The position numbers and the translations under genes are program-made. The notes under the pieces are model-generated. The model saw only the letters and a program-made list of their open reading frames with translations. It made no database searches and had not been told where the DNA came from. Below are positions 1 to 8,592 of a stretch of DNA of 64,000 nt, in pieces. How positions within the stretch are numbered: the first letter of the stretch is position 1; each line of letters starts with the position of its first letter. The stretch comes from Bradyrhizobium sp. in8p8 (GTDB taxonomy: Bacteria; Pseudomonadota; Alphaproteobacteria; Rhizobiales; Xanthobacteraceae): assembly GCF_000426845.1 (NCBI RefSeq), contig NZ_AUGD01000002.1, positions 310,001 to 374,000 of the forward strand. Direction: 5' to 3'.

Positions 1-1358
1 ATCTGTTCGGCGGTGTCGAGATACGCTGGAACTGCGCGCCCGAGCTGCTCAAAGGCGTCGAGGACGTGCCGGCCGAAGCGACGTTCCACTTCCCCGGCGG
101 CCTCAAGGATTACCTTGCCGCGGCGATCCACGCCGACACGCTGGTGCACCCGGACATCTTCTCCGGCAAGTCGGGCCGCAACGGCGCGCACGGCGCCTGC
201 GAATGGGCGGTGGCCTGGACCGCGGATGCGGACGGCTTCCTATCCTCCTATACCAACACCGTGCCGACGCCCGATGGCGGCACCCACGAGTCCGGCCTGC
301 GCAGCGCGCTGCTGCGCGGCCTGAAGGATCACGCCGAGCGCGTCGGTCAGGGCAAGCGCGCGGCGTCCGTCACCTCGGAAGACGTGATGGTGGGCGCCGC
401 CGTGATGTTGTCGGTGTTCGTGCGCGAGCCCGAGTTCCAGGGCCAGACCAAGGACCGCCTCGCCACCGCGGAGGCGCAGCGCATCGTCGAGCAGGCGATG
501 AAGGATCCGTTCGACCATTGGCTGTCGGGCAATCCGAACATGGCCAACCGGCTGCTCGATTTCGTGATCGACCGCGCCGAAGAACGGCTGCGGCGGCGGC
601 AGGAGAAGGAGACCGCGCGAAAAACCGCCGGCAAGAAGCTGCGCCTGCCCGGCAAGCTCGCCGACTGCACCGACGCCGGCACCGAAGGCTCCGAGCTGTT
701 CATCGTCGAAGGTGACTCGGCCGGCGGCAGCGCCAAGCAGGCGCGCGACCGCAAGACCCAGGCCGTGCTGCCGCTGCGCGGCAAGATCCTCAACGTCGCC
801 TCCGCCGGCAAGGACAAGCTGACCGCGAACGCCCAGCTCTCCGACCTCGTGCAGGCGATTGGCTGCGGCACGCTCGCGCAATATCGCGAAGAGGATCTGC
901 GCTATCAGCGCATCATCATCATGACCGACGCCGACGTCGACGGCGCCCACATCGCATCGCTCCTCATCACCTTCTTCTACCGGCAGATGCCGCGGCTGAT
1001 CGACGAGGGCCACCTCTTCCTCGCGGTCCCGCCGCTCTACAAGCTGACGCACGGTACCAAATCGGTCTACGCCCGCGACGACAAGCACAAGGACGAGCTC
1101 ATCAAGACCGCGTTCAACGCCAACGCCAAGGTCGAGGTGAATCGCTTCAAAGGCCTCGGCGAGATGATGCCGGCGCAGCTCAAGGAGACCACCATGGATC
1201 CGGCCAAGCGGACGCTGCTCAAGGTGGTGCTGCTGGCCGACGACCGCGACACGACTGCGGATTCGGTGGAGCGGCTGATGGGCACCAAAGCCGAGGCACG
1301 CTTCGCCTTCATCTCGGACAAGGCCGAATTTGCCAGCGAGGAGCTACTGGACGTCTGA
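1..1358 (+). CDS. parE: DNA topoisomerase IV subunit B, 3' part (5' end outside window)
   Basis: ParE is the ATPase and TOPRIM subunit of topoisomerase IV, which unlinks daughter chromosomes together with ParC. The frame is open from the first bases, so the N-terminal GHKL ATPase domain lies outside. Visible are the transducer domain, then the TOPRIM domain with EGDSAGGSAKQ (near nt 710) and the metal-binding DADVDGAHIASLL (near nt 925), then RFKGLGEM. The C-terminus is short and ends in LMGTKAEARFAFISDKAEF, which fits ParE rather than GyrB: the extended GyrB tail is absent. A strong intrinsic terminator follows 26 bases downstream. The ParE versus GyrB call rests on the tail sequence and is inference from family knowledge. 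Confidence 0.93.
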   Translation, partial: LFGGVEIRWNCAPELLKGVEDVPAEATFHFPGGLKDYLAAAIHADTLVHPDIFSGKSGRNGAHGACEWAVAWTADADGFLSSYTNTVPTPDGGTHESGLRSALLRGLKDHAERVGQGKRAASVTSEDVMVGAAVMLSVFVREPEFQGQTKDRLATAEAQRIVEQAMKDPFDHWLSGNPNMANRLLDFVIDRAEERLRRRQEKETARKTAGKKLRLPGKLADCTDAGTEGSELFIVEGDSAGGSAKQARDRKTQAVLPLRGKILNVASAGKDKLTANAQLSDLVQAIGCGTLAQYREEDLRYQRIIIMTDADVDGAHIASLLITFFYRQMPRLIDEGHLFLAVPPLYKLTHGTKSVYARDDKHKDELIKTAFNANAKVEVNRFKGLGEMMPAQLKETTMDPAKRTLLKVVLLADDRDTTADSVERLMGTKAEARFAFISDKAEFASEELLDV

Positions 1359-1383
1359 GACCTCAACCCAGCCCGCAGCACGC

Positions 1384-1416
1384 CAAAACAGCCCCGGCCA
1401 GCCGGGGCTGTTTTGT
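1384..1416 (+). terminator. Rho-independent terminator after parE
   Basis: Bases 1384-1398 and 1401-1415 form a perfect 15-bp inverted repeat with a two-base spacer. The arms begin and end in A/T runs (CAAAACAGCC and GGCTGTTTTG), so it can work in either direction. It lies just after the parE stop. Confidence 0.9.
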
Positions 1417-1425
1417 TTCGGGGGC

Positions 1426-1789
1426 CGGGCTGTCTTGCCTGGCAGTTCGCAGGCGCTTTCGTTGATTCCCCGAAAGCGCCGCACGGCGATTCGTCCAACG
1501 GCTCATAGGCGCCGAGGCTAAGGCAGGATTGCCTCCATTTCGGACGAGGCCGACTTTGCTAACGAGACGTTATCCGAAACAAGAACTGCGAAAATCTCAT
1601 AACTACATGATTCTTCATATCTATTTTCTGTTCGATCGAGAGGGCCCGGGTTACCCCAGCACCGCCGTTTTCCGGTAACTGTGCCCACCCGGCAACAGCA
1701 TTTCGGCGAGAACCGTCTATAGTTCGGGCATCAGATGACACGGACTTAAGTGCGCTCGCGCCACGACAGACCAAGTTGGGGATTTTGAC
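1426..1789. other. Intergenic leader before the outer-membrane protein gene
   Basis: This 364-bp stretch has no convincing gene. It is more AT-rich than its surroundings between about 1555 and 1630, which suggests the promoter and leader of the downstream porin gene. I could not identify a clear -35/-10 pair. No RNA gene is recognisable. Confidence 0.5.
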
Positions 1790-2572
1790 ATGAAGAAGAT
1801 TTTGCTCGCTCTGTCCGCGGTCGCGGCGATGACCGGTTCGGCCTCCGCGGCTGACCTGGGTGCCCGTCCCTACGCGAAGGCTCCGATGGCGGCCCCGGTT
1901 GCCAACTGGACCGGCTTCTACATCTTCGGCGGCGGCGGCGGCGGCCTTTCGAACCAAGATCAGCACGTGCAGACCACCGTCGGCGCAGTCCCGCTGACGA
2001 TCGACCAGCGCCAGGGCGGCTCGGGCTGGTTCGGCACGGTCGGCGCCGGCTACGACTGGCAGTTCAGCGGCACCTGGGTTGCCGGTGTGTTTGCTGACGG
2101 TCAGTTCGGCAGCATCCGCGGCACCGTGCAGGATCCGATCTTTGGCCTCACCGGTCACCAGAAGCTGGAGACCTCCTGGGCGGCTGGTGTTCGCCTCGGC
2201 TGGCTGGTTGCCCCGAATGTTCTTTCTTACGTCAACGGCGGTTACTCCGGCGCCCACTTTGGTCGCACCAATTTCACCAACCTCGCCGGCACTCCGGCCG
2301 GTATCCACCTCGACGGGTATGACCGTCACGGTTGGTTCATCGGCGGCGGCGTCGAGAACAGCCTGAACATCTTCGGCATCACCTCGCCCGGCTGGTTCAT
2401 GAAGACCGAGTATCGTTCGGCCTTCTACAACGCCACCACTCGTGACGAGCTGTTCGATGCCGGCAACATTCCGACCGGCAACAGCATCCGTACGAACCAC
2501 TGGAACCAGACGATCTCGACCTCGCTGGTCTACCGCTTCAACTGGACCGGTCCGGTCGTCGCGAAGTACTGA
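1790..2572 (+). CDS. Omp25/Omp31-like outer membrane beta-barrel protein (copy 1)
   Basis: This 260-residue protein has a Sec signal peptide (about residues 1-20, MKKILLALSAVAAMTGSASA, cleavage before ADLGARP). It is followed by alternating hydrophobic beta strands starting with NWTGFYIFGGGGGG. The last residue is aromatic (VVAKY), as expected for BAM-assembled porin-like proteins. The family is the small outer membrane beta-barrel group abundant in Bradyrhizobium and Brucella (Omp25, Omp31, RopB). It probably stabilises the outer membrane; no transport substrate can be inferred. It stands alone between two terminators, so it is likely monocistronic. A related gene lies on the opposite strand 1.4 kb away. 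Confidence 0.9.
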   Translation: MKKILLALSAVAAMTGSASAADLGARPYAKAPMAAPVANWTGFYIFGGGGGGLSNQDQHVQTTVGAVPLTIDQRQGGSGWFGTVGAGYDWQFSGTWVAGVFADGQFGSIRGTVQDPIFGLTGHQKLETSWAAGVRLGWLVAPNVLSYVNGGYSGAHFGRTNFTNLAGTPAGIHLDGYDRHGWFIGGGVENSLNIFGITSPGWFMKTEYRSAFYNATTRDELFDAGNIPTGNSIRTNHWNQTISTSLVYRFNWTGPVVAKY

Positions 2573-2599
2573 TCTGATTTGACCTCACGATCGAACGTC

Positions 2600-2628
2600 A
2601 AAGCCCTGGCATCGCCGGGGCTTTTTCG
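2600..2628 (+). terminator. Rho-independent terminator after the outer-membrane protein gene
   Basis: An 11-bp stem with one G-U pair (2600-2610 with 2614-2624), a three-base loop and a T run on the plus strand. It starts 28 bases after the stop. Confidence 0.85.
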
Positions 2629-2875
2629 TTTGGGCGGGGCGACCAACGCTTGACTGCAATACCGCGTCCCGCGAGCCGGGTTTCGCCAGCCGACCATCGG
2701 CACTGATTGCCAAGCAGCGAGTTGCCTTTGACGGACACGCTCCCTTCCCGCCGCCAGCCGGGACCGGTGGCGCCATTGTATCCACACCGAAGCTGCGGTT
2801 ACTGTGCACCCTAAGCCTCGCGGTTGGCGGCACTTCGCCGCCACGCGCGACGGAAGCGGACGATGGGAGGAATGC

Positions 2876-3061
2876 TTGCGCAGATTTCTGCTTGTGGCAG
2901 GCCTGCTTGCGACAGCCGTCGGTCTGCTCTGGATCGGACAGGGCACGGGCACCGTTCCGTGGCCGCGATCGAGCTTCATGGTCAACCAGTTGCAATGGGC
3001 GGGCTATGGCGCAGCCATGGCCGGCTTCGGGCTGGTGCTGATCTGGCAGAGCAATCCATAG
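2876..3061 (+). CDS. Small two-helix membrane protein, TTG start
   Basis: The best start is TTG at 2876: GGGAGG at 2865-2870 sits five bases upstream, whereas the longer reading from ATG at 2804 gives an N-terminus with no protein-like character. The 61-residue product has two hydrophobic segments: RFLLVAGLLATAVGLLWI and the C-terminal GYGAAMAGFGLVLIW. The loop between them, GTGTVPWPRSSFM, resembles a loop I associate with small conserved hypothetical proteins of Bradyrhizobium. It is probably an inner-membrane protein of unknown role. The SDR gene begins 21 bases after its stop, so the two may be co-transcribed. Confidence 0.65.
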   Translation: MRRFLLVAGLLATAVGLLWIGQGTGTVPWPRSSFMVNQLQWAGYGAAMAGFGLVLIWQSNP

Positions 3062-3082
3062 AAGAAACCAGGGAATACCAGC

Positions 3083-3853
3083 ATGACATCCAGCCGGTTC
3101 GATCTCAGCGGCAAGGTCGCGATCGTTACGGGAGGCAATGGCGGCATCGGCCTCGGCATGGCGCGCGGCCTTGCCGACGCCGGCGCCGACATCGCCGTCG
3201 TCGGGCGCAACGAAACCAAGTCCGCCGCGGCGGTGGCCGATCTCCGGCAGCGCGGCGTGAAGGCGATCGCCGTCTCCACGGACGTGACGGACATGGCGGC
3301 GATCGCGGCCATGATCGATCGGGTCGTCAAGGAGCTCGGCCGCATCGACATCCTCGTCAACAATGCCGGCATGAGCATCCGAAAGCCGCCGCACGAGCTC
3401 GAGCTGGACGAGTGGAATAAGGTGATCGACACGAATCTCACCAGCGCCTTCGTCTGCTCGAAGCTGGCCTATCCGGCGCTGAAGGCGTCCGGCAACGGCA
3501 AGGTGATCAACATCGGCTCGATGATGTCGATCTTCGGCGCGAGCTTCGCGACCGCCTATGCGGCGAGCAAGGGCGGCATCGTGCAATACACGCGCGCCTG
3601 CGCGAATGCTTGGGCGCCCGACAATATCCAGGTCAATGCCATCCTGCCGGGCTGGATCGATACGGATCTCACCCGGGGCGCGCGGCAGCAGGTCTCGGGG
3701 CTCCACGAGCGCGTGCTGGCGCGCACGCCCGCAGGGCGCTGGGGGGACATTGACGACTTCGCCGGCATCGCCGTGTTCCTTGCCTCGCCTGCTTCGAATT
3801 TCGTCACGGGCACCGCGATTCCGGTCGACGGCGGCTTCTCCGTGATGGCCTGA
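3083..3853 (+). CDS. SDR-family NAD(P)-dependent oxidoreductase
   Basis: A classical short-chain dehydrogenase of 256 residues. It shows the cofactor motif TGGNGGIGLG near residue 14, NNAG near residue 92, a catalytic serine in IGSMMS, and the catalytic YAASK. The C-terminal VTGTAIPVDGGFSV is typical of FabG/KduD/glucose-1-dehydrogenase-like members. It is cytosolic. The closest recognisable subgroup is the 2-deoxy-D-gluconate 3-dehydrogenase or 3-oxoacyl-reductase-like cluster, but the substrate cannot be read from sequence. A bidirectional terminator separates it from the convergent porin gene. Confidence 0.92.
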   Translation: MTSSRFDLSGKVAIVTGGNGGIGLGMARGLADAGADIAVVGRNETKSAAAVADLRQRGVKAIAVSTDVTDMAAIAAMIDRVVKELGRIDILVNNAGMSIRKPPHELELDEWNKVIDTNLTSAFVCSKLAYPALKASGNGKVINIGSMMSIFGASFATAYAASKGGIVQYTRACANAWAPDNIQVNAILPGWIDTDLTRGARQQVSGLHERVLARTPAGRWGDIDDFAGIAVFLASPASNFVTGTAIPVDGGFSVMA

Positions 3854-3883
3854 CGCCGCGCCTGCCTGCAATCCGGCAGAGGC

Positions 3884-3916
3884 AAAAAAGAAGCCCCGGC
3901 CTGGCCGGGGCTTTTG
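3884..3916. terminator. Bidirectional terminator between convergent SDR and porin genes
   Basis: Arms 3891-3900 and 3904-3913 form a perfect 10-bp stem with a three-base loop. An A run lies on the left and a T run on the right, so the element can end transcription from both sides. Confidence 0.9.
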
Positions 3917-3964
3917 AAATTTGCAGTGCTTTTCTTGATCGTTGGTCGCGTTGCGTCGACGTGC

Positions 3965-4732
3965 TCAGTAGCGGGAGATGGTGGGTGCGTCGAACTTGTA
4001 GCTCGCGCGCACCACGGCCCACTGAATGTCGCGCGGCTTGGCATCGAACGTGTAGTTTCCGGAGGTGCCGCCGAGCTGATAGGTCTGGCTGCCGAAGGCA
4101 GCGTAGTTGTATTCGAGGCCGACGATCCAGTTGCGGGTGACGCCGTATTCCCAGCCGGCGCCGACAGTCCAGCCGTTGGCCCAGTGGGTTTGTCCGCCCG
4201 AACCCGTCGCCACACCGACTGTGTCGGTGACCGAGAGGCGGTTGTTCACGCCGGCATAGCCGCCCTTGATGTAGAAGAGGTTGTTCTGCACGGCGAAGCC
4301 GGCGCGGCCGACGATGGTCGCGAGCACGTTGGCGCGCCAGGAGAACACGTCGTCCGCGGCGCCAAACACGTTGTTTACGACCGTGCCCTTGTTGTCGAGG
4401 CCGGAAATCGTGCCCTCGATGCCGAACACGTAATTGTTGGCCTGCCAGTTGTAGCCGATCTGCGCGCCGCCCATGATGCCCGATCCGCGCTGGCGATAGC
4501 CCTCGCCCGGAATGAGGTCGCCGAACGCCGCACCGGTCCCGTTGTTGATGAACTGCTGGTTGGTCCAGGCGCCACCGATGTGGCCGCCGACATAGAAGCC
4601 GGTCCAGGTGAACAATGGCTCGACATAGGCCGGCGCCTTCGTGTAGCGCGCAGCGAGATCGGCGGCAGAAGCCGCGCCGGTCGAAACCAGAGCCGTCGTG
4701 CAGGCGAAGGCGGCAATCAATTTATTACGCAT
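3965..4732 (-). CDS. Omp25/Omp31-like outer membrane beta-barrel protein (copy 2)
   Basis: I chose the ATG at 4732 because it gives a clean signal peptide (MRNKLIAAFACTTALVSTGA, cleavage before ADLAARYTK); the in-frame start 12 codons upstream would spoil it. The mature part begins with the family signature FTWTGFYVGGHIGGAW and ends in the aromatic TISRY. It is 255 residues long, an outer-membrane beta-barrel of the same family as the gene at 1790-2572 but clearly diverged (shared motif WTGFY and similar strand pattern). It is probably monocistronic, with its promoter in 4733-4890. Confidence 0.9.
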   Translation of the reverse strand: MRNKLIAAFACTTALVSTGAASAADLAARYTKAPAYVEPLFTWTGFYVGGHIGGAWTNQQFINNGTGAAFGDLIPGEGYRQRGSGIMGGAQIGYNWQANNYVFGIEGTISGLDNKGTVVNNVFGAADDVFSWRANVLATIVGRAGFAVQNNLFYIKGGYAGVNNRLSVTDTVGVATGSGGQTHWANGWTVGAGWEYGVTRNWIVGLEYNYAAFGSQTYQLGGTSGNYTFDAKPRDIQWAVVRASYKFDAPTISRY

Positions 4733-4898
4733 GGTACACCCCGTGTCCTTTGATGGGCGCACGGTCACACGCAGGTCTTACTCAAATTTGAATCAACGAA
4801 GTTAATGCGCCGGATTGGCCTGCCGCGGTCCTACAATCCATCTGCGCTGTTGCACGCACGCAACGCGCGGGACGCCATTTAATGCGACGTTATCCCTA

Positions 4899-5300
4899 CT
4901 AAATTGCTGCGCCAAATCTTGCGGCCTTCGAATGCACATGCTCGGGCCGCGCCACGAGCACAAGCAAGCTCGCCGGCATGCCGCGTAGCCATGGCAGCGC
5001 GGTGACGAGGCGCAGGATCGGCGACACCTTCAGCGGCCGGTCGCCGCTCTGCAAGGCACCGCTGATGATGTTGTTCTGCACGACCACCTGCATGCGTTGC
5101 GTCATCTTCACCGGACGCTCGCGGCGGCGGCGCACGGCATCGAGCTCGTCCTCGGACAGGCAGCCCTGCTGCAGATTGTCTGCCAGGAGGTTTTGCGGTC
5201 GCGACCGGGTCCCGCACGGCGAGATTGACGCCGACGCCGCCGACCGGCGACATCGCATGCGCGGCGTCGCCGATGCACAGCGGAGATCGACGTTCGCGTG
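4899..5300 (-). pseudogene. Remnant of a FAD-dependent monooxygenase (C-terminal fragment, frameshifted)
   Basis: The minus strand encodes the second FAD-binding motif of PHBH/UbiH-type flavoprotein hydroxylases (LCIGDAAHAMSPVGGVGVNL). The frame then breaks at the T run 5191-5194 (AAAA on the coding strand). In the next frame the expected continuation appears: NLLADNLQQGCLSEDELDAV and later MTQRMQVVVQNN, to a stop at 4899. Removing one A restores a single frame. The whole N-terminal FAD-binding half is missing and its place is taken by an unrelated small gene ending at 5302. It is therefore a decayed gene, not an active enzyme. Confidence 0.75.
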
Positions 5301-5301
5301 A

Positions 5302-5517
5302 CTAGGGCTTTGCCGACTTCCGCTCCCATGGGCGCTTGCCGTCAGCGTCGCGATCCCAAGGGCGCGTGATCGGAGCCACCTTCTCGTCCTCGGCTGCCTT
5401 CGCACGATCCGCTTGGACGCGCTCGCGGTCCGTGGGCGGCGGCACGGTGAGAACTGGAGTCGTTTGGGCCAGAACCGGAAACGTCGTAAGAAGCACGACG
5501 ATGATGAATTTTGTCAT
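5302..5517 (-). CDS. Small secreted protein, unknown function
   Basis: From ATG at 5517 the product is 71 residues. It has a short signal peptide (MTKFIIVVLLTTFPVLAQ) and then a charged, proline-rich periplasmic tail that contains RPWDRDADGKRPWERKS. The upstream part of the open frame is not protein-like, so I prefer this start. It lies between the flavoprotein remnant and the caspase-like gene, on the same strand as both. The repeated RPW-D/E-R element is notable. I do not recognise the family. Confidence 0.55.
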   Translation of the reverse strand: MTKFIIVVLLTTFPVLAQTTPVLTVPPPTDRERVQADRAKAAEDEKVAPITRPWDRDADGKRPWERKSAKP

Positions 5518-5614
5518 CCCCGGCTCTAGCACTTTCACCTTGGCCCGTCGATTAAAGTTCGTCCACTCCGTCAGCCGAGCGTTCCTAACCCCAATCCGCC
5601 GGCTGCACAGCCCA

Positions 5615-7129
5615 TCAATTGTTGCTGCGGTTGACGCTCCGGAAGCTCTTGATCTCGGACACGCTGCCATCGCGATAGGTCAACTCGACCGAGACAGTCT
5701 GCGTGCTCGGCGCGAGCTTCATGTAGAGCGGCATCCCGGCGCTGATCGCGCTAGGGTCGCGCATGTCACAAGGCGGCATCTTCAGCACCTGGTTGGGAAC
5801 GGCGGTGTCGATGCCGATGCGCACCTCACGGATTGCGCAACGGTAGGACACGAGGTGGGTGTAGTAGACCAGGAGTCCGTTGAACTCGCGGAACGACAGC
5901 CAGCTCGTCGACGTCCTGTCGAGAATCTTGCGCTGATCGCGGATCAGCGCAGCCTCGGGATCGAACCTGATCGGGAACGGCCCCTGCAAGTCGCCGGACT
6001 GATCGACATAGCGGACCTCGATGGTGCCGGGCTGCGCATCCGGCGGCAGCTCGATCGAGGGGTTCGGCATCCGCTTGCGCGTGCGCGGATCGAGCGTGTC
6101 GATGAAGCCGGTCTCGCGGAAATCGCCCTTGCCGGCCATACGCCAGGAAATGCCGAGGGTCGGATCGGCGAAGGAGAACACCACGCTCCAGCCGCCATTG
6201 TGCCGGGAGAAGCTCGCGATCGGCGCGTTGAGCGTCTCCTCCTTGGGCAGCTGCGGAACGGATACCGGCGGCAGCGCCGCAAGTTTCTGCGGCGGCGGAT
6301 CGTCGGAGCGCGCGGCGGTATCCTTCGCCATGCCGCTGAGGAACACGTCGTCGACCATCTGGTCGAAATAAACCGGCACCTGCCTGTGCTTGACGGTCTC
6401 GGCCATCTCGCTGACGGCACGGCGGGTGCGCTGCGCCACCTGCACCAGGTTCTCGCCGGGCTTGAGCAGTTCCTTCGCGAAGGTCCGCGTGAACACCGAA
6501 TTGGGATTGGCATCGTCGTTGGACAGGCGATCGAGCGCGGTCTGGCGGGGGCCTGCCGAGAACACGGAGAACACGCCTTCCGGCAGCTGCGTCATCGGCG
6601 CGAGCCCGCCGCCGCCGGCGACTGCGCGGGTGCCCTTGCGCTCGAACGGATTGTTGCGGCAGGCATCGAACACCAGGATCGAGGTGCGCGCCTTCTTGTT
6701 CTGGAGGCGCTCGACGATGCGGTCGGCCAGGATCGAAGCGTCACGCACCAGCTCTTCCTGCCCTTCCGTCGCCGCCGGCACGTCGGTCGGCAGCAGATAG
6801 TTCTGTCCCGCGATCTCGAAGCCGTGACCGGCGTAGAAGAAGAACGCAGTGTCGCCGGGCTCGATCGCCTTGTCGAAGGCGAGCAGCGTCTCGGAGAATT
6901 GTTGCCGGCTCTGGTTCTCGGCGACCATCACCGAGAAGCCGAGCTGCTTCAGCGTGTCGCCCATGGTGCGAGCGTCATTGACCGCCTTGAGCAGCTTCGG
7001 GACGTTCCTGTAGTCGTTGTTGCCGACGACGAGCGCAACGCGCTTCTCGGCATAAGCGGGACCTGCCAAGCCGCTCAGGCCCGCCGCGAGGCCAATGGCC
7101 GCCAGAATTCCGAAAAGCCGACGCGTCAT
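5615..7129 (-). CDS. Secreted caspase-fold (peptidase C14) protein
   Basis: A 504-residue protein starting at ATG 7129 with a signal peptide (about residues 1-27, ending GPAYA). A caspase-like p20 domain covers about residues 29-260: RVALVVGNNDY as first strand, the catalytic dyad His102 in YAGHGFE, and Cys157 in FDACRNNPF. This is the metacaspase/orthocaspase pattern common in rhizobia. Residues 290-504 form a beta-rich C-terminal region without a recognised domain. The signal peptide places it in the periplasm or outside, which is unusual for a death-type protease. It is divergent from an AraC-family gene over a 191-bp spacer. The substrate is unknown. Confidence 0.88.
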   Translation of the reverse strand: MTRRLFGILAAIGLAAGLSGLAGPAYAEKRVALVVGNNDYRNVPKLLKAVNDARTMGDTLKQLGFSVMVAENQSRQQFSETLLAFDKAIEPGDTAFFFYAGHGFEIAGQNYLLPTDVPAATEGQEELVRDASILADRIVERLQNKKARTSILVFDACRNNPFERKGTRAVAGGGGLAPMTQLPEGVFSVFSAGPRQTALDRLSNDDANPNSVFTRTFAKELLKPGENLVQVAQRTRRAVSEMAETVKHRQVPVYFDQMVDDVFLSGMAKDTAARSDDPPPQKLAALPPVSVPQLPKEETLNAPIASFSRHNGGWSVVFSFADPTLGISWRMAGKGDFRETGFIDTLDPRTRKRMPNPSIELPPDAQPGTIEVRYVDQSGDLQGPFPIRFDPEAALIRDQRKILDRTSTSWLSFREFNGLLVYYTHLVSYRCAIREVRIGIDTAVPNQVLKMPPCDMRDPSAISAGMPLYMKLAPSTQTVSVELTYRDGSVSEIKSFRSVNRSNN

Positions 7130-7320
7130 CGCAAAATTCCTGTTGCAGGACGGCCCTGCCGCCGATCCGTTGGAACGGCAGTTCATTTGACCCCCTGCCG
7201 CTGTGTGATAGTCGACCCAGGCGTGAGGACGGTTCAAGGGCCTGGGCTCCGTCCGGCCATGGCGGACTTCGGCGAAATCTGCTTCTTCTTGGACCATTTC
7301 GCCGGAAGCGAGGAGCTGCC

Positions 7321-8292
7321 GTGTTTCGCTGGTGTACCGACGAGGTCGAGCCGAGGGATCGCTTCGACTATTGGCGCGAGGTGCGCGCCAAGGGATTGTT
7401 CGGCGTCACGGCCGAGCTCGCGCGCGAACGGCGCGCGGACTTCGTTGGCGAATTCTCGCTGCGCCAGCTCGGCGGTGCCAGCCTCGTCGAGCTGAAGGCA
7501 TCGCCCTATTCGGTCGAGCGCAGCACGTCCGACATCGCCGCCGCCCCAGGTGACGCGATCTGCGTCTATCAGCAGCTCGGCAGTGGCGGCTGGTTCGGCG
7601 GCATTCGCGCAAGCGCCTTTTCGATTGCCAACGGCAGCTTCGCTACCAGTCATACCAACCTGCCCTACCGCACCGCGCCGCTCGGCGCCGGGGGCTTCCA
7701 TCTGCGCATCCTGAAAATCCCGTTGAGCAACATCCCGGCACAGGACAGCCGCATGCGCGAACTTGCGCCACGAACGTTTTTCGACCCCGCTCTGGCGCCC
7801 CTGCTCGCTGCCTGCTTTGCCGATCTCGGCGAGATCGCTGGTGCCGCCACCGATGCTGGCTCTGCCGTTCAGACGCCCTTGGTTCAAGCTTTAGGGCATC
7901 TGGCTTTGATGGAGCGCGGTGTCGTGCGGCCCGGCAGCAGGCGCGGACAGGCCGCGCTGCGGACGGCCCGCCTCTCGCAAGCCCGCCGCCTGATCGCGCA
8001 CCATTTGCAGGATCCCAATCTCGCCCCAGCCATGGTGGCCGATCTGCTCGGGGTGTCCGTGCGACACCTGCACATGCTGTTCAAGACAGCCGAGAAGAGC
8101 TTCTCGCAGACGGTGACGGAGGAACGCCTTGAGCAGAGCCGCCGCCTGATGCAGGAGAAGCCGGAGCGGCTGATCGCCGACATCGCGGCATCGTGCGGCT
8201 TCGAGAGCCTGGCGACCTATTACCGGGTCTTCAACGCTGCCTATGGCATGGCGCCCGGCGACTTCCGGGCGGGGACCACCGACCGGCGTTAA
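7321..8292 (+). CDS. AraC-family transcriptional regulator
   Basis: Begins at GTG 7321, preceded by GAGGAG at a good distance. The 323-residue protein has an N-terminal AraC-binding-like domain of the type seen in NphR and FeaR-like activators (DRFDYWREV near residue 13). The C-terminal AraC double helix-turn-helix covers about residues 215-320: ARRLIAHHLQDPNL, VADLLGVSVRHLHMLFK and CGFESLATYYRVFNAAYG. It probably binds DNA in the spacer it shares with the divergent caspase-fold gene. The effector is unknown. Confidence 0.9.
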   Translation: MFRWCTDEVEPRDRFDYWREVRAKGLFGVTAELARERRADFVGEFSLRQLGGASLVELKASPYSVERSTSDIAAAPGDAICVYQQLGSGGWFGGIRASAFSIANGSFATSHTNLPYRTAPLGAGGFHLRILKIPLSNIPAQDSRMRELAPRTFFDPALAPLLAACFADLGEIAGAATDAGSAVQTPLVQALGHLALMERGVVRPGSRRGQAALRTARLSQARRLIAHHLQDPNLAPAMVADLLGVSVRHLHMLFKTAEKSFSQTVTEERLEQSRRLMQEKPERLIADIAASCGFESLATYYRVFNAAYGMAPGDFRAGTTDRR

Positions 8293-8363
8293 CCCCCCGT
8301 CCTGGCCGCTGCGGACGCACTCCCGGCTCCTCGGAAAACCCGAGCCGCGCCCGTAGTTTGAGC

Positions 8364-8382
8364 AAAAACCTCAGGTTTTTTA
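8364..8382 (+). terminator. Possible weak terminator after the AraC gene
   Basis: AAAAACC (8364-8370) and GGTTTTT (8374-8380) form a 7-bp stem with a three-base loop followed by one more T. The stem is AT-rich, so the hairpin is weak. Confidence 0.35.
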
Positions 8383-8404
8383 GGGCCTTCCCGCGCCCGC
8401 TCCA

Positions 8405-8432
8405 TTGACTTTGGCCAATTCCTGCCTATGTT
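8405..8432 (+). promoter_or_regulatory. Candidate sigma-70 promoter for the DEAD-box helicase gene
   Basis: TTGACT at 8405-8410 and TATGTT at 8427-8432 with a 16-base spacer. Used here, it would give a leader of about 150 bases before the ATG at 8593. Long leaders are common in cold-inducible RNA helicase genes. The call is motif matching only. Confidence 0.45.
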
Positions 8433-8592
8433 CCGGGTCGACGCGGCTCAGATCGAAGAGCGATTCCTGAGCCTTGCGCTTTGTTCGCGTGTGTCAGCAC
8501 CCCCAGCTTCTTTGAGAGCGCGCCGTTTCGGGGTGGAACGCGACCAGCCTTATTACCCTCGATTCCGAACGGCGGTTTCGACCAGAGGCTCA

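Noticed and set aside
4899..5405. 168-residue minus-strand frame as an intact gene
   Set aside because: Only its second half matches a family; the FAD motif is in another frame, so it is part of a pseudogene.
5336..7495. 719-residue plus-strand open frame opposite the caspase-like gene
   Set aside because: It is the antisense shadow of the caspase-fold gene in GC-rich DNA; composition is Arg/Leu/His-biased and shows no domain.
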